From Hyphomicrobiales bacterium (GTDB lineage: Bacteria > Pseudomonadota > Alphaproteobacteria > Rhizobiales > Beijerinckiaceae), in contig UCLR01000011.1 in NCBI GenBank assembly GCA_900473415.1, forward strand, positions 53,383 through 117,382: a DNA stretch of 64,000 bases, given 5' to 3'. This document shows, piece by piece, positions 42,282 through 50,217 of the stretch (position 1 is the stretch's first letter; each line of letters starts with the position of its first letter). Under the pieces are notes generated by a model. The model saw only the letters and a program-made list of their open reading frames with translations, had not been told where the DNA came from and ran no database searches. Position numbers and translations under genes: made by a program.

Positions 42282-44984
42282 ATGAATTTTCCGATTGGCG
42301 GCGACAGCGCCTACTTCATCCATCTCTATTCGCGGTACCGGCGTGACCCAAGCTCCGTGCCGGCCGACTGGGCCTTTCATTTCGAGGGGTTGGAGCAGGG
42401 TGAAACGGTCCGATCGCGGTCCAGCGCGCAGGGCGCTGTCGAGGCGCTGCACCAAGGGTATCGATGGTACGGCCATCTCGAAGGGACGACGGACCCTCTC
42501 GCGACCGAGGCCGTCGCTATCGAGGCTCTGAGCGAGCTTCGGGCGCGGGTCGCCGACTTCACAGGGCATCAGGTCGAACTCGCATTCGCTGGCGAGATAC
42601 AGCGCATGCTCGCGGAGGAGGCCGCTGCCCTGCTGAAGTCGACCTATGCGAAGCATGTTGGCCTTGAAGTGTCGCACCTCGAAAACGAGCGAGAACGCGC
42701 CTGGTGGTACGAGTCCTTCGAGAGGTCATTTTCTGCCGAGGTCGATGCCGAAACCAAGATCAACACGCTGGAATCGATCATCCTGGTGGACGAATTCGAA
42801 TCCTTCATGCGGATCAAGTTCCCCACCAAGAAGCGATTTGGCAGCGAGGGCGCCGAAAGCGCCATTGCGCTCCTGCGGGAGGTTCTGCGATCTGCCCCCA
42901 AGCAGGGAATCGAGAATGTCGTCATGGGCGGCATGCACCGCGGCCGCCTTGCGACACTGGCCGCGGCTCTCGGGAAGAATCCGGCGACCCTCGCGGCTGA
43001 ATTGATGGGCCGCGATCTCTCCGAGGGAGCGATCTACACGGGGGACGTTCCTTACCACCTGGGCTACACCAGCAGCCTCGATGTCGACGGCAAGACCGTC
43101 AATCTCACGCTCCTGCCCCATCCTTCCCACCTGATGGTGGTCGCGCCGGTTGCCCTGGGGCTCGCGCGCGCGACGGGCCAGGGCGATGGCGACGGTGGCG
43201 GGAAGACGCTCTGCTTCCTGCTGCACACCGACGCCGCCTTTTCCGGTCAGGGCGTCACGGCCGAGCTGCTTCAGCTCGGAGGCCTGAAAGGCTATTCGGC
43301 GTCCGGCTCGATCCATCTCGTCGTCAACAATCAGATCGGCTTCACCACGCTGCCCTCGGAAGGGCGAAGCTCCAGGTACTGCACGGATGTCGGCAAGATC
43401 GTCTCGGCGCCGATCCTCCATGTGAACGGGGACGACCCGCTGGCGGCCGCGCGCGTGGCAAGGCTCGCCGTCGACTGGAAGGTTGGGTTCGAGCGCGACG
43501 TGCTGATCGACCTGGTTTGCTATCGCCGGTTCGGCCACAACGAGCTGGACGAGCCTCGTTTCACGCAACCAGCGATCTGGGAAAAGATCGAGCAGCACCC
43601 ATCGATCCGGAAGAGCTTCTCCGAGGCGGTTGTCGCCGAGCACCCGGATCTCGATGCTGTCGCCAGCGAGATCTCGAAGAATTTCCGCGCGAAGCTGCAG
43701 GAGGGTTTCGAATCCGCCGCCGACATCGCGCCGAACGACGAGCCGATGCAAAGCGAAGCCTGGAATCGGATCCGGCAGAGCGATGCCGCAGACATCCTGC
43801 TTCCCGTGCCCACCGGCGTGGACCAGGCGGCGCTGACCGAGATCGGCCTGGAAACGAGCGTCATTCCCGACAGCATCAAGGCCAATCCCAAGGTTCGGCA
43901 GTTCTACGAGGCGCGGGCTGCAACCATCTCCCGTGGCGACGGCATCAACTTCGCCACGGCCGAAGCCTTGGCATTCGCGTCCTTGCTCGCCGAGGGGACC
44001 GGCATCCGCCTCTCGGGGCAGGATTCGGAGCGCGGCACTTTCACGCAACGCCATCTGGCGGTGCACGACACCGTCAGCGGCGACCGTTACGTTCCGCTGC
44101 AGGATGCTGTCCGGACATCGGGACGCATCGAGATCGTGAACAGTCCTCTATCGGAATATGGTGCGCTCGCCTTCGAATACGGGTTCAGCCTGGTCGAGCC
44201 CAATCGGCTGAACATGTGGGAAGCCCAGTTCGGCGACTTCCTGAACGGCGCCCAGACCGTGGTCGACCAATACATTGCGTCGGCCGAGGCCAAATGGCGG
44301 CTGAAGTCCGGGCTGACGATCATGCTGCCTCACGGCCTGGAAGGGCAGGGGCCGGATCATTCCTCCGCCCGTATCGAACGCCTGACGCAGCTCTGTGCCG
44401 GCGGAAACATCATCGTCGCCCAGCCCAGCACGCCGGCAAACCTGTTTCACCTGCTGCGGCGCCAGGTTATCGCGCCGTGGCGGAAGCCGCTGTTTCTGAT
44501 CGCTCCGAAGTCGCTCCTGAGAGCGAAGGCTGCCGTGTCCCGTATCATTGAGATGACATCTGGCACCGGCTTCAGGCCTGTCATCGCGGAGCCCGGCGCG
44601 AGCCTGGCAGACGTCCGGAATATCGTCCTGTGCTCGGGAAAGATCTTCTACGCCCTCCAGGCCGAGCTGGAGGGGCACCCGGACAAGGCTCGCTTTCAGA
44701 TGATCCGGATCGAGCAGATCTACCCGTTCCCGTCGTCGGAGTTGAAGAACGAGATCGGGAAATATGGGAATCTGAAGCGGATATTCTGGCTCCAGGAGGA
44801 AGCGGAAAACCAGGGCGGTTGGCCTTACTTGAGAGATCAGGTGGCGACAATGCTGGGATCTGCCGCGCCGGCAATAACGTTGATCGCCCGGCCAGCCATG
44901 GCGGTTACCGCTGCGGGTTCAATCGAGCGGCATGAACGAGAGCAGAAGGAACTGTTTGAACGTTTGCTGAAGGAGCAGTCCTAG
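42282..44984 (+). CDS. 2-oxoglutarate dehydrogenase E1-like protein
   Basis: A 900-residue ThDP enzyme with the E1o layout: short N-terminal FHFEGL region, MGGMHRGRLATLAAALGK, a ThDP domain and a C-terminal EEAENQGGWPYLRDQV. The ThDP motif, normally HGDAAF, reads HTDAAF (Thr316-Asp317), followed by GQGVTAELLQL and VVNNQIGFTT. E1 decarboxylates 2-oxoglutarate and loads the succinyl group on the E2 lipoyl domain. No E2 or E3 gene is near, so it either borrows the housekeeping complex or acts as a stand-alone 2-oxoacid decarboxylase/carboligase. It has its own IclR-type promoter. Confidence 0.88.
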   Translation: MNFPIGGDSAYFIHLYSRYRRDPSSVPADWAFHFEGLEQGETVRSRSSAQGAVEALHQGYRWYGHLEGTTDPLATEAVAIEALSELRARVADFTGHQVELAFAGEIQRMLAEEAAALLKSTYAKHVGLEVSHLENERERAWWYESFERSFSAEVDAETKINTLESIILVDEFESFMRIKFPTKKRFGSEGAESAIALLREVLRSAPKQGIENVVMGGMHRGRLATLAAALGKNPATLAAELMGRDLSEGAIYTGDVPYHLGYTSSLDVDGKTVNLTLLPHPSHLMVVAPVALGLARATGQGDGDGGGKTLCFLLHTDAAFSGQGVTAELLQLGGLKGYSASGSIHLVVNNQIGFTTLPSEGRSSRYCTDVGKIVSAPILHVNGDDPLAAARVARLAVDWKVGFERDVLIDLVCYRRFGHNELDEPRFTQPAIWEKIEQHPSIRKSFSEAVVAEHPDLDAVASEISKNFRAKLQEGFESAADIAPNDEPMQSEAWNRIRQSDAADILLPVPTGVDQAALTEIGLETSVIPDSIKANPKVRQFYEARAATISRGDGINFATAEALAFASLLAEGTGIRLSGQDSERGTFTQRHLAVHDTVSGDRYVPLQDAVRTSGRIEIVNSPLSEYGALAFEYGFSLVEPNRLNMWEAQFGDFLNGAQTVVDQYIASAEAKWRLKSGLTIMLPHGLEGQGPDHSSARIERLTQLCAGGNIIVAQPSTPANLFHLLRRQVIAPWRKPLFLIAPKSLLRAKAAVSRIIEMTSGTGFRPVIAEPGASLADVRNIVLCSGKIFYALQAELEGHPDKARFQMIRIEQIYPFPSSELKNEIGKYGNLKRIFWLQEEAENQGGWPYLRDQVATMLGSAAPAITLIARPAMAVTAAGSIERHEREQKELFERLLKEQS

Positions 44985-45044
44985 AACGCTCGCTTGCTGC
45001 GCTGCACGGCCAGAAATCCTGTGGGCGGTCCCGAATTCGCTTGC

Positions 45045-45060
45045 ATTCATCTGTTGAAAT
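45045..45060. promoter_or_regulatory. Possible autoregulatory site of the IclR gene
   Basis: ATTCATCTGTTGAAAT contains TTCA and TGAA arms around a 5-base centre, the same half-sites as the TGAAWT-N3-AATTCA palindromes but in inverted order. It shares ATTCATCT with the E1 promoter. It sits about 95 bases before the regulator's start codon. A weak call. Confidence 0.35.
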
Positions 45061-45155
45061 AAACGCTTATATGCGGACTACGGTTTGCCTATGCTAAATG
45101 TCTGCACGCGGTGCCGCCGCGTGCGGAACTTGCGCGCGGTTGGGAGTGCTCTTGG

Positions 45156-46025
45156 ATGCCGTCGTTCGAACCCGTTCGCGCGATCATTCGCGGATTGCAG
45201 GTTCTGAGGGTGATCAGCGAGGATGGTCCGCTCGCGGCGCTCGATATCGGCAAGCGTGTGGCGCTTCCCCAGCCCACGATCGTCCGCATTCTGGAGACGC
45301 TCATCAGCGCCGGATATATCTACCGGCTCGAACGCTCGGCGCTCTATGGCGTGACGGCTCGGACCCTGACCCTGAGCAAGGGTTTTGCAGCGACATCCCG
45401 CCTCGTTCAGCTTGCGACGCCCATCATCGAGGAGCTGCGGACGGAGATCGGCTGGCCGTCCAACCTGGCCACCTATGAACAGGGGCAGATGTCCATTGCG
45501 TATACCAATCGCAGTGAGCACGGCATGTCGATCTCTAGCCGGCTCGGGGCGCGCATCCCGGTGCTCGTGACGGGCGTAGGCGTGGCCTATCTGGCGCATC
45601 TGCCTGCCGACGAGCTCGAGCGCGTCCTGTCGCAGCTGCGCACCTCGGACAGCCGCTGGGACACGAATCCCCGCATGCTGGAGGGGCTCGACGAGCGCCT
45701 CGAGGAAGTTCGCCGAAACGGCTATGCCCTGGCCGAGCAGGCCTATCTCGACGAGATCTATCACTCGCGAATCTGGGCCGTCGCGGTTCCCGTGGTCGTC
45801 GACGGCAGGGTCACGGCCTGTCTGAGCAGCCTGATCTTGAGCAGTGCAGGCCCGCAGAGCCGGCTGATGGGCAAGGTGCTTCCGCCGCTGAAGCGCGCAG
45901 CCCAGGCGATCGCCGATCGTCTGGCGGAGGATGCCGGCATGCTCGATATGGCCCCCCGTCGCTCGCCATCGAAGGCGGTGCGCGGAGGCCGGCGAGCGAA
46001 GACGCAGGAAGAAGACGTCCTCTAG
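45156..46025 (+). CDS. IclR family transcriptional regulator
   Basis: The product has 289 residues from the ATG at 45156, which follows GGGAG at a long spacing. The winged helix-turn-helix is at about residues 8-68 (PVRAIIRGLQVLRVI, then LPQPTIVRILETLISAGYIYRL) and an IclR effector domain follows to about residue 260. The basic C-terminal tail is not part of the domain. It is central to the catabolic genes at 28.7-51.5 kb, four of whose promoters share one palindrome, so it is the best candidate for their regulator. The effector is probably the substrate or a CoA-free intermediate. Confidence 0.9.
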   Translation: MPSFEPVRAIIRGLQVLRVISEDGPLAALDIGKRVALPQPTIVRILETLISAGYIYRLERSALYGVTARTLTLSKGFAATSRLVQLATPIIEELRTEIGWPSNLATYEQGQMSIAYTNRSEHGMSISSRLGARIPVLVTGVGVAYLAHLPADELERVLSQLRTSDSRWDTNPRMLEGLDERLEEVRRNGYALAEQAYLDEIYHSRIWAVAVPVVVDGRVTACLSSLILSSAGPQSRLMGKVLPPLKRAAQAIADRLAEDAGMLDMAPRRSPSKAVRGGRRAKTQEEDVL

Positions 46026-46407
46026 CGCCTCGCGACGCTCAAACCAGCAGTCCTGTCGAGCTGTGAGATCGCGCTACGCGAAAGCCTGTCGCGCGACATC
46101 CGTTGCCGCGTCCTGCCGGACGAGTCGCGCCGGACCGCCATCATGAGCGAAGGCGGGCTCAGCCCAGATCCCTGACTTCCCACAGAGTCTCGACCACGCG
46201 CGAACGGAAACGCCCTCCTCACCGGCGCCAATTGACACCCCGTGGCGAACTTACTAACTTCTCACTCAATGAAATAGAAATTCATACAGAGAATAATCGA
46301 GCGTCGCACATGAATGCGAAGCCGAAGGCGCGTGGTTCCGCGCGGCTCGCGATCTTGAGCCGGTGATCGCGAAATCACGGGGTGGAAACGGAAACGGGGA
46401 GGAAGAG
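46026..46407. other. Intergenic region before dctP, with promoter
   Basis: About 380 bases with no supported gene. Its one clear element is the promoter/operator at 46269-46297. The stretch 46026-46250 is GC-rich and featureless; a short open frame on the minus strand there has no ribosome site or recognisable sequence. Confidence 0.55.
46269..46297 (+). promoter_or_regulatory. Promoter and operator, dctPQM operon
   Basis: ATGAAA (46269-46274), a 17-base spacer and AATAAT (46292-46297) form the core; the operator TGAAAT-AGA-AATTCA (46270-46284) matches the palindrome at five of six arm positions. The block ACAGAGAATAAT matches the aldolase and E1 promoters almost base for base. It lies 123 bases before the dctP start. 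Confidence 0.7.
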
Positions 46408-47406
46408 ATGCTGAGATCATTGGGCCGTATTGCGTCGATCGCCGCGATCTGGGCGGCTGGACAGTGCACGGCGCTGGCCGCCGATTTCGAATGGAAGATG
46501 TTCACGATCTACGACGTTGCCGACAAGCAGACGGAGTGGGCGCGTGGCTTTGCCAAGGACGTCCAGGAGGCGACCAAGGGCCGGCTCAACATTCGCGTCT
46601 TTGCCGGTAGCGAGCTTCCCTACAAGGGCGTGGACGTCTATCGCGCGATCGCCCGGCGTCAGATCGAGATCGGCCATTCGCCGTCAGGCTTCATCGCCTC
46701 GGACCTGCCTGTCGTCGGCGCGACCGCGATGCCGTTTGTCTGCACGGACATGACGAAGTTCTTCAGCACCGGGCTGCCCAAGGTGCAGTCGCTGATGGAC
46801 AAGGCGATTTCGGACAAGTTCAAGGCGACGCCGATCATGCACTGGGCGATGCCCGGCCAGCAGATCTGGTCTGTTCCGTCGATCAAGGTCCTCGCCGATC
46901 TGAAGGGCAAGAAGATCCGCACATGGAATCGCGAGCAGGTCGAAACGCTCGACAAGCTCGGGGCCACGAGCGCTTCCATCACGACCGCCGAGGTGACGCA
47001 GGCGCTGCAACTGGGCACGGTCGACGGGGCGATCACCGCGGCGATCAACGTCAATTACTGGGATTGGGCGCGGATCCTCAAGAACGGCTACATGTTCAAC
47101 ATCACGCTGTCGCACGAGATCATCTCCGTGAACAATCAGGCGCTTGGCGAGCTTCCCGCCGATGTGCGCAGCGCATTCAATGAGGTCTCTGCTCGTTGGG
47201 AGAAGAAGTTCCGGGACGAGGTCTTCAAGCTGGATGGCGAGGCTAAGTCCGCGCTCATCGGCCGCGGCATGACCCTGACCGAGCCGACGCCTGACGACGC
47301 CAAGAAGCTCAGGGACATCACCTCCGAAATCGGCGCCAAATGGGCAAAGGCCAACGGCGAAGTTGGCCAGAAGATCCTGGCCGGCCTGGCCGAGGGCTGC
47401 AACTGA
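46408..47406 (+). CDS. dctP: TRAP transporter solute-binding protein DctP
   Basis: The product has 332 residues from the ATG at 46408, which follows GGGGAGGAA; an earlier in-frame start at 46363 would spoil the signal peptide. The signal peptide is about residues 1-25 (ending CTALAADF). DctP family features are IRVFAGSELPYKGVDVYRAIARRQIEIGH and the arginine-containing KIRTWNREQVETLDKLGA that usually binds the ligand carboxylate. With DctQ and DctM it imports a carboxylate using the sodium gradient. A long hairpin follows the gene. Confidence 0.92.
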   Translation: MLRSLGRIASIAAIWAAGQCTALAADFEWKMFTIYDVADKQTEWARGFAKDVQEATKGRLNIRVFAGSELPYKGVDVYRAIARRQIEIGHSPSGFIASDLPVVGATAMPFVCTDMTKFFSTGLPKVQSLMDKAISDKFKATPIMHWAMPGQQIWSVPSIKVLADLKGKKIRTWNREQVETLDKLGATSASITTAEVTQALQLGTVDGAITAAINVNYWDWARILKNGYMFNITLSHEIISVNNQALGELPADVRSAFNEVSARWEKKFRDEVFKLDGEAKSALIGRGMTLTEPTPDDAKKLRDITSEIGAKWAKANGEVGQKILAGLAEGCN

Positions 47407-47411
47407 GACCA

Positions 47412-47439
47412 GACGCCCGCGAGCATGCTCGCGGGCGTC
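47412..47439. terminator. Perfect 28-bp palindrome between dctP and dctQ
   Basis: GACGCCCGCGAGCA (47412-47425) is followed immediately by its exact complement TGCTCGCGGGCGTC (47426-47439). The hairpin has no long T-tract (CCTTGCC follows). In binding-protein operons such elements reduce readthrough or protect the upstream mRNA, giving more DctP than permease. Confidence 0.75.
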
Positions 47440-47468
47440 CTTGCCTTGACCAAATGGGATCTCGGGTG

Positions 47469-47978
47469 ATGAGCCGCTTGGAACAAATCTTCATTGCGCT
47501 AGCTTCGATTCTCACGGCTGCCATGGTCGTCTTGATGAACGTCGAGGTGTTTCTTCGGTATACGTTATCGATCTCGATCAAGATCTCCGAGGAATATTCG
47601 GGGTACCTGTTCGCGGCCGCGACCATGCTCGGCTTCTATCCCGCCCTGATGCGCGGCCGGTTCCTGCGGATCTCGGCGTTGGTCTCGCGCATTCCGCTCA
47701 AGCCCCGCGCGATCTGGGAGCTGGGAGTGGGCGTACTCTCGGCCGTCTTCTGCGGGATCGTCACGGTCCAGACCTGGGCGCTCTTCACCACGAGTTGGGA
47801 ATTCGGGAGCGTTTCCGAGCAGTATTCGGCGACGCCGCTGATGTACCCCCAAGCTCTTCTGCCGGCTGCCTGGGCGCTTCTCACCTTCGGGATGCTCTAC
47901 CGAGCCGTCATCGTCGCGAAATCCCTCTGGCATGGCGACGCCTCGCTCGTGAAGGACGAAGAAAATGTCATGGAATGA
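47469..47978 (+). CDS. dctQ: TRAP transporter small permease DctQ
   Basis: A 169-residue protein with four hydrophobic helices. The DctQ-family region VLMNVEVFLRYTLSISIKISEEYSGYLF is at about residues 20-47. It joins the DctM subunit in the membrane and contacts DctP. The ATG at 47469 (a GTG one codon earlier is possible) has weak GGGTG upstream. It overlaps dctM by 14 bases. Confidence 0.9.
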   Translation: MSRLEQIFIALASILTAAMVVLMNVEVFLRYTLSISIKISEEYSGYLFAAATMLGFYPALMRGRFLRISALVSRIPLKPRAIWELGVGVLSAVFCGIVTVQTWALFTTSWEFGSVSEQYSATPLMYPQALLPAAWALLTFGMLYRAVIVAKSLWHGDASLVKDEENVME

Positions 47979-49263
47979 GCTCGTCATCCTGTACTCGCTG
48001 GTCGTCGTCGGATGCCTCGCCGGCGGCGTCTATATCGGCGTTGCGATGGGCTTGACCGGGCTCGTCGGGATCACCGCGGTCTCGGGCACGAACCTGTGGG
48101 AATCGATCGGGGGAATCGTCTGGAACAACTCGACCAACTTCACCCTGGTCGCCATTCCGCTTTTCATCCTGATGGGCGAGATCATCCTGCAGGGGGGCGT
48201 AGCCTCCAGATTCTATACTGGGCTCGCACGGGTTTTTCGACATGTCCCCGGCGGCCTGGCGCAGACGAACATCGCAGGCTGCGCGGTGTTCTCGGCCGTC
48301 AGCGGCTCATCGGTCGCCACCGCCATGACTGTCGGGTCCGTTGCCGTCGGCGAGATGCGAAAGCGCGGCTACAAGGACAGCCTCACCATGGGCACCCTGA
48401 CGGCGGGCGGCAGCCTCGGCATCCTGATCCCGCCCAGCATTCCCATGATCGTCTATGCGTCGATGACGCATGAATCCGTCATCGACCTGCTCATGGCCGG
48501 CATTATCCCGGGCATTCTGCTGGCGTTCTTCTTCTGCGTTTATGTGGCGATCAAGGCCACGCTGGATCCGAGCCTGGTCCCGGCGAAGGACAGCGTTTCC
48601 GACGAGGGGGGCGGAAACCCGATCCGGGACTCGTTGCCGATCGTCATCCTCGTCGGCGGCGTCATCCTTGGCATGTATACCGGCGCCTTCACCGCCACCG
48701 AGGCATCGGCGACGGGCGTCGTCCTTGCGGCAATCATCGCCTATTACTACGGCGGGCTCACCTGGAAGGCCGTCAAGATTTCCTTCGAGAACACCGTGAT
48801 CTCGAGCGCGGTGATCATGTTCATCACCATCTGCGCGCAGATCCTGCAGTACGGCATCGTCATTACCGGATTTGGCGAGGGGGTGGCGAAGTTCATCACC
48901 GGGCTGCATCTGAGCCCCTTCGTCTTCTTCCTCATCCTGCTGGGCATCTACATCGTGCTCGGGATGCTGATGGAAGGCCTGTCCATGATGCTCGTGACCG
49001 TGCCGCTCATCTACACGCCGATGATCGCGATGGGCTTCGACGGCGTCTGGCTGGGTATCCTGCTGATCCTCTACATCGAGCTGGGGCAGATCCACCCGCC
49101 CGTTGGGCTCAATCTCTTCGCCATCCAGTCGATATCCCCTCAGACGAGCCTGTCCACGATCGCCTGGTCGTCGCTTCCCTATTGCGGGATCATCATCGCC
49201 TTCGCATTCCTGATCTATTTGGTGCCGGACATCGTTCTGTGGCTGCCAAGGACGATGCGATAA
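47965..49263 (+). CDS. dctM: TRAP transporter large permease DctM
   Basis: A 432-residue membrane protein with about twelve hydrophobic segments. DctM motifs are visible: FILMGEIILQGGVASRFY, AVSGSSVATAMTVGSVAVGEM, GGSLGILIPPSIPMIVY and ELGQIHPPVGLNLFAIQS. It is the transport subunit that couples sodium and substrate movement. The start lies within the end of dctQ, and the SMP-30 gene follows by 20 bases, so the operon continues into enzymes. Confidence 0.94.
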   Translation: MSWNELVILYSLVVVGCLAGGVYIGVAMGLTGLVGITAVSGTNLWESIGGIVWNNSTNFTLVAIPLFILMGEIILQGGVASRFYTGLARVFRHVPGGLAQTNIAGCAVFSAVSGSSVATAMTVGSVAVGEMRKRGYKDSLTMGTLTAGGSLGILIPPSIPMIVYASMTHESVIDLLMAGIIPGILLAFFFCVYVAIKATLDPSLVPAKDSVSDEGGGNPIRDSLPIVILVGGVILGMYTGAFTATEASATGVVLAAIIAYYYGGLTWKAVKISFENTVISSAVIMFITICAQILQYGIVITGFGEGVAKFITGLHLSPFVFFLILLGIYIVLGMLMEGLSMMLVTVPLIYTPMIAMGFDGVWLGILLILYIELGQIHPPVGLNLFAIQSISPQTSLSTIAWSSLPYCGIIIAFAFLIYLVPDIVLWLPRTMR

Positions 49264-49283
49264 TTCACGCCTGGAGATAAAGA

Positions 49284-50198
49284 ATGTACGCTGCTCCCCC
49301 AAGAATAACGGCAGAGGTTTTTGCCCGCCTTCCAGACGACCTCCGCAAGCCGACACGCGGCGGCGAATGGTTTGCGCATCAGCCGGCGATGGGGCAGCAC
49401 CATTCGGTCCTGGAAGGCCTTTCCTTCGATGGCGACGGCAACCTCTATTGCGTCGACATTCCCTGGGGCCGGATTTTTCGGATCGACCCGAAGGGGAACT
49501 TCAAGGTCGTCGCCGAATACGACGGATGGCCGAATGGCCTGAGGGTGCATCAGGACGGCCGGATCTTCGTGGCGGACCACAAGTACGGGATCGTCACGCT
49601 CGATCCGGACACCGGCAAGATCACGCCCTATCTCGAGCGCGTGCGGCTCGAGCATCTGAAGGCCGTCAACGATCTCTGCTTCGGCCAGAACGGTGACCTG
49701 TACTTCACGGATCAGGGCCTCACCGGGCTGCACGATCCGACCGGCCGCGTTTTCCGCCTCCGCCCCAACGGGCAGATCGACTGTCTCCTCGACAACGTGC
49801 CCAGCCCGAACGGCCTTGTCCTGTCGCTCGACGAGCGGGTGCTGTTCGTCGCCGTCACCCGGGCCAATGCGATCTGGCGGGTTCCCTTCTCTGACGACGG
49901 CTCGGTCGCCAAGGTCGGCAACTTCATCCAGATGACCGGCGGCGGCGGTCCTGACGGCATCACGATCGACGAGGCCGGCAACCTAGTCGTCTGCCAGATC
50001 GGGATGGGGGCCCTGTGGCTCTTCAATCCACAGGGTGAGCCGATCCTGCGCGTCGATAGCGGAACGGGACGGCAGACGACCAACGTCGCCTATGGCGGGC
50101 CGGAGCGTAAGACCGCGTTCTTCACCGAGTGCGACGCGGGGGTGATCCTCAAGGCCGAGATGCCCCATCCCGGCAAGCGGATGTACTCGGGCTTCTGA
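49284..50198 (+). CDS. SMP-30/gluconolactonase family hydrolase
   Basis: A 304-residue six-bladed propeller; the ATG at 49284 follows GGAGATAA. Family features are HSVLEGLSFDGDGNLYCVDIPWGRIFRID, GWPNGLRVHQDG, NDLCFGQNGDLYFTDQG, PSPNGLVLSLDERVLFVAVT and GGPDGITIDEAGN, with the Glu, Asn and Asp positions that bind the catalytic calcium. Members hydrolyse sugar or aldonate lactones. In the operon it follows the TRAP transporter and precedes an FMN hydroxyacid oxidase, suggesting lactone opening of an imported or intermediate compound. Confidence 0.9.
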   Translation: MYAAPPRITAEVFARLPDDLRKPTRGGEWFAHQPAMGQHHSVLEGLSFDGDGNLYCVDIPWGRIFRIDPKGNFKVVAEYDGWPNGLRVHQDGRIFVADHKYGIVTLDPDTGKITPYLERVRLEHLKAVNDLCFGQNGDLYFTDQGLTGLHDPTGRVFRLRPNGQIDCLLDNVPSPNGLVLSLDERVLFVAVTRANAIWRVPFSDDGSVAKVGNFIQMTGGGGPDGITIDEAGNLVVCQIGMGALWLFNPQGEPILRVDSGTGRQTTNVAYGGPERKTAFFTECDAGVILKAEMPHPGKRMYSGF

Positions 50199-50217
50199 AT
50201 TCGAAGGTCTGGAAAGC

